From contig JBFXFL010000038.1 of the NCBI GenBank assembly GCA_050179115.1, forward strand, positions 1 through 27,816: a stretch of DNA of 27,816 nucleotides, read 5' to 3'. Each line of letters begins with the position of its first letter. Position 1 is the first letter of the stretch. Under the pieces are notes generated by a model. The model did not search any database. It was given only the letters and a program-made list of their open reading frames with translations, and was not told the DNA's origin. The translations under genes and the position numbers were made by a program. Origin of the DNA: JAGPUQ01 sp050179115 (lineage in GTDB: Bacteria; Pseudomonadota; Gammaproteobacteria; Pseudomonadales; Porticoccaceae). Shown here piece by piece: positions 23,743 through 27,816 of the stretch.

Positions 23743-25926
23743 ATGGCTACATCCAACGCGAAAAGAATCGATCTTCCAGTCACCTTTGTCGATCTCGGAG
23801 ACGGCGAACAACCGCCGCGCTTCGCGGCCTATCGGCTCGATACCGCCGGGCGCCCTGTCGAGAAGCTCGGCGACTACGACGGTAAAGTATTAAAAATTGA
23901 TCTTGCCGCTTCCGAAGCGATCGCATTCGGCCCGGATGTCGAGGATTTCAAGGCCCTGCCCAGGGAGAGTCTGGCCAGCTATCGGGTAGGACAGAAAATC
24001 GATCTCTGGCGCAAACAGGGCATCGTGTTTCCACGCGATATCTGGGATCGTTTTCATTTTCATTTCGTGTGTGTCACCGGAACCGTGCGCAAGTGTCGAC
24101 CCTGGTTCTGGGATCTGCTCGACGACATTCGACTGCTGCCGATGCTAGAACTGGCACAGGTGGCGCGCATCAAACCGATCACCGCGGAGCTGCAACCACA
24201 CATTCTGTTTCCGCTCCGCTGTCTGCCGCTTTGCGACGGCGTGATCGAAATCTACGAACGCGAATGCTGCTGTCACCACATTCATATTCCGGACTTGCTC
24301 GATCGACTGCGCGACATCCTCGATATTCTGCCGATACCGATTCCGGATCCGATTCCCGAGCCGATTCCAGGCCCGGACCCGGCACCCTTCGGTCCACGAC
24401 TGCTGCGTGCCAAGGCGCGCGCGATCCAGCAGCGCAAAGCACCGCTCGATCTTGCCGCGGTTCCACCCGAGAATCTGCACCAGGACTACCTCGCGCTGCG
24501 TGCCATGCCGCTCGAAGCCGCGCACCGCTATGTGCTGGAGCGGCCCTATCTGTTCCCGATTTTCTGTCACTGCTCCGTGCGCAAGGTTGGCCAGACCCCG
24601 ATTCAGCCCGGTGGCCATTTCGATTTCTGCTATCTGCGCGCGCATCATCATCCGCATCACGCGCACTGTTCCAGGACTTACGCGTACAAGATCAAGCAGC
24701 TGATCAACGGTGTCCTGACCGTCGTGTACGACGGCCTGGCCGCGCACCAGTATTTCGCGGCCGGAATCCCCGCGGATATCCGCACCTACAACCCGCAAGC
24801 CCATGTCTGCGCGGATGGCCCCGGCGATGCGCCGCCCAATGATGGCGTGCCCTTCGTAATGCTGGAGCATGTCGGCAGCTACGGGAGCTTCCACTTCAAC
24901 TTCCCGGTGCAGACCGGCGTATCGCAGGTCGCTGGACTCGACCCGGACGATGGCACCTATACGACCTCGTACGCACCCGACTGCCCTTGGGGCAGTGCGC
25001 TGGGCCTGCGCCTGTGGTTCTCGCCGGAGTTGGAGCCCGTCGTGAAGTACTACCGGCTGAAGGTCTGCGCGGTGAACGATGCCGGAGCACCCGTCGGCGC
25101 GCCGATCGTGCTTGACGATACGGTCACCTGGGACAAGCTCGTCGATATTCCAGGCGACGTGATTCGCGTACCGGAGACGTTGGGCCCCACACCCGTTGGT
25201 GCGGAGAACGATCTGTTCAAAGTGCCGTACTGGAGCTCGCCCGACCACCGCTACCTGAGCGGGCAGTTCCACCAGGTCTGGAATACAGCGCAAACCGTGT
25301 TTCCGGACGGCAAGTACCTGCTGATCGTCGAGGTATTCGACGCTGCGGGCAATCGCGTCAAGCCCAACGGCGCGACCGGTCCGGGCACGGCGCAGAACTT
25401 TCAGTTCCGGCGCTGGGCTTCGGCGGTGGATACCGACCCCGTGCCCTTTGCGGACGCGGCGCACGTCTTCTGGATCGACAACACACCGGTGGGCGGCGAT
25501 CTCGTGGATCTGCGCAAAAACGGCATTCCCAACATCGCCGAATGCCAGTTCATGACCGACACCGCGGACGCTACGGTCGCGATCGGCTTCCGGGCGTTTC
25601 ACCTGCACGGTGTCGAGCACGCCGGTAACGGAGACGACAATTCGTTCATGTGGCATTACGGCATCTGGTGGCAGCGCGGCCTGAATGGCGCCACCGGTGC
25701 GCTCGGACCGGCACCCTCCGGCGGCAACAACCATACCGATGTGGGCGAAACCGGCGGTGCGGTTTCCTCCGGCAGCGAGACGTTCGCGAATCTACTGGGC
25801 GGACACCCGAAATGCACATTCAGCGTCACCTTGAGCGTGTACGCCAAGCACTACACCGGCAGCGCCCGAATCCAAAGCTACGACTACCGGGAAACGGCGT
25901 CGTTTGCGCTGGAAATCGTCAGCTAA
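23743..25926 (+). CDS. Large protein of unknown function with Cys/His clusters and Pro-Ile hinge
   Basis: I do not recognise this 727-residue protein. It has no signal peptide or membrane segment. Residues 10-65 look like a small beta-sandwich. Residues 100-310 are rich in Cys and His: Cys110, Cys118, Cys160, Cys164, a Cys175-177 triplet followed by H-H-I-H, Cys275-His-Cys277, Cys296, and a run of six His in eight residues at 301-308 before Cys309. A Pro-Ile repeat hinge (196-214) splits the region. Residues 350-727 are beta-rich with Ig-like strand patterns and a final C-T-F-S-V-T-L-S-V-Y near 691-700. Metal binding and a cytoplasmic or non-classical export location are inferred. AAGGAG precedes the ATG and no partner gene is adjacent. 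Confidence 0.85.
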   Translation: MATSNAKRIDLPVTFVDLGDGEQPPRFAAYRLDTAGRPVEKLGDYDGKVLKIDLAASEAIAFGPDVEDFKALPRESLASYRVGQKIDLWRKQGIVFPRDIWDRFHFHFVCVTGTVRKCRPWFWDLLDDIRLLPMLELAQVARIKPITAELQPHILFPLRCLPLCDGVIEIYERECCCHHIHIPDLLDRLRDILDILPIPIPDPIPEPIPGPDPAPFGPRLLRAKARAIQQRKAPLDLAAVPPENLHQDYLALRAMPLEAAHRYVLERPYLFPIFCHCSVRKVGQTPIQPGGHFDFCYLRAHHHPHHAHCSRTYAYKIKQLINGVLTVVYDGLAAHQYFAAGIPADIRTYNPQAHVCADGPGDAPPNDGVPFVMLEHVGSYGSFHFNFPVQTGVSQVAGLDPDDGTYTTSYAPDCPWGSALGLRLWFSPELEPVVKYYRLKVCAVNDAGAPVGAPIVLDDTVTWDKLVDIPGDVIRVPETLGPTPVGAENDLFKVPYWSSPDHRYLSGQFHQVWNTAQTVFPDGKYLLIVEVFDAAGNRVKPNGATGPGTAQNFQFRRWASAVDTDPVPFADAAHVFWIDNTPVGGDLVDLRKNGIPNIAECQFMTDTADATVAIGFRAFHLHGVEHAGNGDDNSFMWHYGIWWQRGLNGATGALGPAPSGGNNHTDVGETGGAVSSGSETFANLLGGHPKCTFSVTLSVYAKHYTGSARIQSYDYRETASFALEIVS

Positions 25927-25949
25927 GGCCGTAAAGATCGGTCACCCCG

Positions 25950-25981
25950 GGTTGGGTTGTCAGCATCCTGGCAACCCAACC
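25950..25981. terminator. Hairpin between convergent genes
   Basis: GGTTGGGTTGTCAG pairs with CTGGCAACCCAACC over 14 bp (one wobble) with the tetraloop CATC. It lies 24 bp after the stop of the 727-residue gene and before the 3' end of the convergent sulfotransferase gene, so it could end both transcripts. Only CTT follows on the plus strand, so U-tract support is weak. Confidence 0.65.
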
Positions 25982-26094
25982 TTCAGCGCGGTGTAATTCC
26001 AGATTGTCCCGAAACGCACCTGCCGGCACTGCCTCCAATGTGGAAAGGGTCGGGATTCCGCAGGGGTAGGTATTCACCGATCGTTCTCAGCCTG

Positions 26095-26706
26095 TCAACC
26101 AAACATCGCGCGAAACTCGTCGGTGCTGTTGGTCTTCGGAAACGGTTCCGGCGGCACCGGAACTCCGAGAAATCCGCACAGGGGCTCCCAGCCCTCGCGG
26201 ACATCGAACACCAGCAATCTATCGGCCGGCACTGTCTCGCGCACGCTGCGGTTGTGCCGCTCGAATACCCCGAGGGCATGATCGCGGTCGCCGAGCCGGC
26301 CCTGGAAGGTTTCGTCGAGCACGATGCGACGCGCCATCGTGGCCTGGGCTTCGGGCATCCCGGGCGGTGGCGGTCGCGACAGTACCTGGTAGATGGTGCC
26401 TTCGATGCTGCGATACCACTGCTCGGGATCGCGCAGGGTCAGGATGACCTTGGCATCCGGGTACAGCCGCATCAGCTGCCGCCAGAAATGGCAGGCGGGC
26501 CAGTCTATTGCCGAGCGATAACCGTTGAGCACGCGGGTCAACGCCTGTTCGTCGGTCAGCGCCTGTAGCCAGTCGGCGGCCATCTCCGGCTGTCGCACCA
26601 CTTCGAGCATGTGATAGACCGGGCCGAAACCCAGATCGGCGAGCGCCGCGCGCAACGACAAGGTACCGGTGCGGCCGAAACCAGCGCCGATGACGTCAAG
26701 TGCCAT
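26095..26706 (-). CDS. Sulfotransferase-family P-loop protein
   Basis: The 203-residue protein has the PAPS 5'-phosphosulfate loop G-F-G-R-T-G-T-L-S-L at 9-18 and the 3'-phosphate motif L-T-L-R-D-P-E-Q-W-Y-R-S at 90-101, matching the short bacterial Sulfotransfer_4 family. Members transfer sulfate from PAPS to small molecules or have an unknown activity; the acceptor is unknown and no PAPS synthesis genes are nearby. The ATG at 26706 begins directly at the first beta-strand, with GGGGG about 8 nt upstream. It is divergent from ppk2. Confidence 0.88.
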   Translation of the reverse strand: MALDVIGAGFGRTGTLSLRAALADLGFGPVYHMLEVVRQPEMAADWLQALTDEQALTRVLNGYRSAIDWPACHFWRQLMRLYPDAKVILTLRDPEQWYRSIEGTIYQVLSRPPPPGMPEAQATMARRIVLDETFQGRLGDRDHALGVFERHNRSVRETVPADRLLVFDVREGWEPLCGFLGVPVPPEPFPKTNSTDEFRAMFG

Positions 26707-26812
26707 GATTGACCCCCATTCTTTTGGTTAGGTTCGTCATTTATGCCACAGTTGGCACCCGCCGTGTGGGTCGGTGACGACAGGCCATCGCAGAGCCAGG
26801 AGACAGTCAGCA

Positions 26813-27577
26813 ATGTCCAGTGACGAAAAGTCCTTCCAAAATGAATTGCGCGAACTACAGATCGAGCTGGTCAAATACCAGCGTGAGCTCATCGCGTCCG
26901 ACAAGAAACTCCTGGTGATCCTGGAGGGCCGCGACGCCGCCGGCAAGGACGGCACCATCAAATGCATCGTGGAGCATCTCAGCCCGCGCGAAACCCGTGT
27001 CGTCGCGCTCGGCAAGCCATCCGACCGCGAATGCAGCAGCTGGTACTTCCAGCGCTATGTGCAGCATCTGCCCGCCGCGGGCGAGCTGGTGCTGTTCAAC
27101 CGCAGCTGGTACAACCGCGCCGGTGTCGAGCGGGTCATGGGCTTCTGCACGGACGAAGACTACCGCCAGTTCATGGATACCGTGATCGAATTCGAGTCCA
27201 TGCTGGTGCGGTCGGGCATCCAGTTGCTCAAGTACTACCTCGACATCGAGCGGGATACCCAGCGCGAACGCCTGGAGGAGCGCATCACCGATCCGCTCAA
27301 GCAGTGGAAACGCAGCCCCATCGACGACAGCGCCCAGCAGCGCTGGGACGACTACAGCGCGGCGCGCAACGCCATGCTGGCGCGCACCCACCACCCGCTG
27401 GCGCCCTGGGTGGTGGTGCGTGCCGACCACAAGCGCAAGGCGCGCCTAGAGTTGATCCGCGATCTCCTGTCACGCCAGGGCTACACCGGCAAGCGCGACG
27501 AGCTGCTGCTGCCCAACCGCGAGCGGATTTTCGAATACGACCCTGTGTATCTGGAACGGAACCTGATCGCGCGCTGA
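26813..27577 (+). CDS. ppk2: Polyphosphate kinase 2
   Basis: PPK2 uses polyphosphate to phosphorylate ADP or GDP, recycling nucleotides. The 254-residue protein is a single-domain class I-type enzyme. It has Walker A E-G-R-D-A-A-G-K-D-G at 38-47, the F-N-R-S-W-Y-N-R-A-G-V-E-R-V-M-G lid region, and the K-Q-W-K-R-S-P-I-D motif. The ATG at 26813 (AGGAG 10 nt upstream) fits the family start; a longer frame from 26774 adds a basic, unconserved leader. A lone gene, it is divergent from the sulfotransferase gene. Confidence 0.95.
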   Translation: MSSDEKSFQNELRELQIELVKYQRELIASDKKLLVILEGRDAAGKDGTIKCIVEHLSPRETRVVALGKPSDRECSSWYFQRYVQHLPAAGELVLFNRSWYNRAGVERVMGFCTDEDYRQFMDTVIEFESMLVRSGIQLLKYYLDIERDTQRERLEERITDPLKQWKRSPIDDSAQQRWDDYSAARNAMLARTHHPLAPWVVVRADHKRKARLELIRDLLSRQGYTGKRDELLLPNRERIFEYDPVYLERNLIAR

Positions 27578-27586
27578 TATTGTGCA

Positions 27587-27640
27587 GAGTCCATCAGCAG
27601 AGAGTCGATCAGCACAGAGCCGATAGGAGCCGATCAGCAC
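27587..27640. repeat. Imperfect tandem repeats of about 15 bp
   Basis: Variants of GAG[T/C]CGATCAGCAC occur at 27587-27600, 27602-27615, 27617-27626 (truncated after GATAG) and 27627-27640. The array fills most of the gap between the ppk2 stop and the tRNA promoter. It looks like slippage-type duplication; no function is evident. Confidence 0.6.
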
Positions 27641-27641
27641 C

Positions 27642-27669
27642 TTGTCGGACTCTGGGCGGGCGGTATAAT
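27642..27669 (+). promoter_or_regulatory. tRNA promoter with dyad around its -10
   Basis: TTGTCG (27642-27647) and a perfect TATAAT (27664-27669) are 16 bp apart. A G/C-rich discriminator follows, as in stringently controlled stable-RNA promoters. GGGCGG (27658-27663) and CCGCCC (27672-27677) form a 6-bp inverted repeat exactly flanking the -10. Transcription should start near 27676, upstream of both tRNA-like sequences. Confidence 0.65.
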
Positions 27670-27680
27670 GGCCGCCCTTC

Positions 27681-27720
27681 GGGGGTGGTGCCGAGCAATT
27701 GAACGCACCGGTCCTGAAAA
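27681..27720 (+). pseudogene. Degenerate 5' half of a tRNA-Ser
   Basis: These 40 nt correspond to residues 1-40 of the intact tRNA-Ser that starts at 27729. From residue 11 on, 24 of 30 positions match without a gap, including the D-arm and an anticodon loop CCTGAAA with anticodon TGA. The sequence breaks off after the anticodon loop and runs into an 8-nt spacer (TTCATGCA) and the real tRNA. It has no variable arm, T-arm or 3' acceptor strand, so it cannot form a tRNA. Confidence 0.65.
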
Positions 27721-27728
27721 TTCATGCA

Positions 27729-27816
27729 GGAAGGGTGGCAGAGCGGTTGAATGCAACGGTCTTGAAAACCGTCGATGGGCGACCATCCGTGGGTTCGAAT
27801 CCCACCCCTTCCGCCA
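27729..27816 (+). tRNA. tRNA-Ser (anticodon UGA)
   Basis: An 88-nt class II tRNA. The acceptor stem GGAAGGG pairs with CCCTTCC, followed by discriminator G and an encoded CCA at the last bases of the window. The anticodon loop CTTGAAA (27761-27767) has anticodon TGA at 27763-27765, decoding UCA. A long variable arm (GATGG...CCATC) and a T-arm with GTTCGAATC are present. It closely resembles E. coli serT. Confidence 0.96.

Noticed and set aside
24328..24390. Repeated GATTCCGGATCCGATTCCCGA-like units as a possible CRISPR or DNA repeat
   Set aside because: The repetition encodes the Pro-Ile hinge of the 727-residue protein in frame; there are no spacers or palindromic units.
24145..25734. 529-codon open frame on the minus strand opposite the 727-residue gene
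   Set aside because: It has no ribosome site or domain; the plus strand has AAGGAG at the right distance and a coherent protein.

Overview
The window is GC-rich, gene-dense chromosomal DNA, most likely from an aerobic gammaproteobacterium. Pointers to this are a full-length tail-specific protease Prc, an ArsC-like / DUF2069 / SppA gene row, DeaD with a DbpA-type RNA-binding domain, exonuclease III, and a class II tRNA-Ser(UGA) that resembles enterobacterial serT. I cannot fix the order or genus. There is no CRISPR array, prophage, transposase or plasmid gene, and most loci are ordinary housekeeping or accessory metabolism.

Layout. Positions 1-1551 (minus strand) form a compact regulatory unit: a His/Tyr-rich secreted protein, an ECF-type sigma factor, a one-TM DUF3619-like protein (a plausible anti-sigma) and a secreted protein cut by the window edge. 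The last three overlap by 4 bp each. A pair of REP-like hairpins (1662-1749) separates this unit from prc-xthA (1788-4736). Next come a small IPT/TIG-like secreted protein and a set of lipid- or aromatic-type metabolic genes on the minus strand: a SnoaL-like protein, a thiolase lacking the usual second cysteine, a VOC protein and a methyltransferase. The plus strand then carries a secreted DUF4124-glutaredoxin fusion, an SDR oxidoreductase and deaD. A MOSC protein (with a possible small partner) converges on deaD. An EAL-CBS-GGDEF-like signalling protein follows.

Positions 15779-19405 (minus) hold a YihY-family membrane protein, a TlpA-like lipoprotein thioredoxin and a single polypeptide joining a Rieske ferredoxin to a cytochrome P450. 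Positions 19472-22078 (plus) are the overlapping set arsC-like / DUF2069 / sppA. They are followed by an ATP-NAD kinase/AcoX-family gene with a good promoter, then a 727-residue protein of unknown function with Cys/His clusters and a Pro-Ile hinge behind a 445-bp leader region containing two perfect palindromes. The window ends with a sulfotransferase-family gene, ppk2, an imperfect 15-bp repeat block, and a tRNA-Ser preceded by a 40-nt degenerate copy of its own 5' half.

How the parts fit. The regulatory unit at the left edge looks like a self-contained envelope or metal signalling module. Prc, SppA, the TlpA-like protein, the DUF4124-glutaredoxin and the IPT protein all act in the envelope. 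The Rieske-P450, thiolase, VOC, SDR and sulfotransferase genes indicate oxidative or lipid-type metabolism with unknown substrates. The strongest candidates for something little described are the Rieske-P450 fusion (15779-17587) and the 727-residue protein (23743-25926). Both rest on motif reading only; no database search could be run.
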